Source: Marsupella aquatica
Taxonomy: Eukaryota > Marchantiophyta
Reading direction: 5' to 3'
DNA length: 64,000 nt
NCBI GenBank assembly: GCA_973895155.1
Contig: OZ316897.1
Span: forward strand, 1,984,001-2,048,000
Shown here in pieces: positions 63,911-64,000 of the stretch. The notes beneath the pieces were generated by a model, which saw nothing but the letters and a program-made list of their open reading frames with translations, did no database searches and had not been told where the DNA came from. The first letter of the stretch is position 1. The number at the start of each line of letters is the position of its first letter. Both the position numbers and the translations under genes were made by a program.

Positions 63911-64000
63911 TGAATGTAATTGCTGTATGGAACGCAGGTTACCGGCATGTAACCATTTTGGAGGTACCCATTATTCCCATGATCTCTTGCCTGGAAATAA

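Overview
The window is nuclear DNA from a land plant. It holds five protein genes with plant-type GT-AG introns (mostly 50-650 bp), separated by long intergenic stretches full of small tandem duplications, diverged repeats and fold-back sequences. The gene content (choline-transporter-like protein, bifunctional nuclease with DUF151+UVR, plastid-type Asp/Glu racemase, PIG-H, ISE2-type helicase) is plant-specific as a set. I cannot name the lineage. No intact transposon protein, tRNA, rRNA or CRISPR array was recognised.

Layout: 1-1.3 kb, GC-rich repeat DNA with repeated TGTATACA palindromes and a perfect 15-bp-arm hairpin. 3.1-3.9 kb, three sets of local tandem duplications. 5.2-7.7 kb (minus), a six-exon choline transporter-like gene. 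7.8-26.2 kb, no confident gene; it contains a 3-copy tandem block (9.86-10.26 kb), a 3.4-kb fold-back with arms of about 380 bp (14.5-17.9 kb) and two AT-rich tandem tracts (18.2-19.5 kb). 26.2-28.4 kb (minus), a nine-exon bifunctional nuclease gene. 28.9-39.2 kb, tandem and dispersed repeats. 39.2-41.3 kb (plus), a two-exon Asp/Glu racemase-family gene. 45.3-46.1 kb, a 7-copy satellite of 115 bp. 46.5-47.1 kb (plus), a single-exon PIG-H gene. 49.3-59.7 kb (minus), a 28-exon gene. 59.7-64 kb, no gene, but a 24-bp perfect palindrome and a dispersed repeat.

The item of most interest is the 28-exon gene. Its first four exons encode an FYRN-FYRC module, as in trithorax/MLL-type and JmjC chromatin proteins. 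The same reading frame then runs, within one 1.3-kb exon, into a protein collinear with the chloroplast DExH helicase ISE2. Helicase motifs Ia to V are all changed (DEVH reads DRFH, SAT reads SLP); motif I keeps GK but has lost its Thr/Ser, and motif VI keeps its two arginines. The frame stays open through 28 exons, with one questionable 47-nt intron. I read it as an expressed, probably ATPase-dead helicase pseudo-enzyme fused to a chromatin-type domain. I do not know this architecture from described families.

The five genes do not form a pathway; they act in choline/lipid transport, nucleic-acid or defence functions, amino-acid metabolism, GPI-anchor synthesis and (inferred) nucleic-acid binding. 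Exon borders were placed by hand from splice consensus, phase and family similarity remembered rather than searched.
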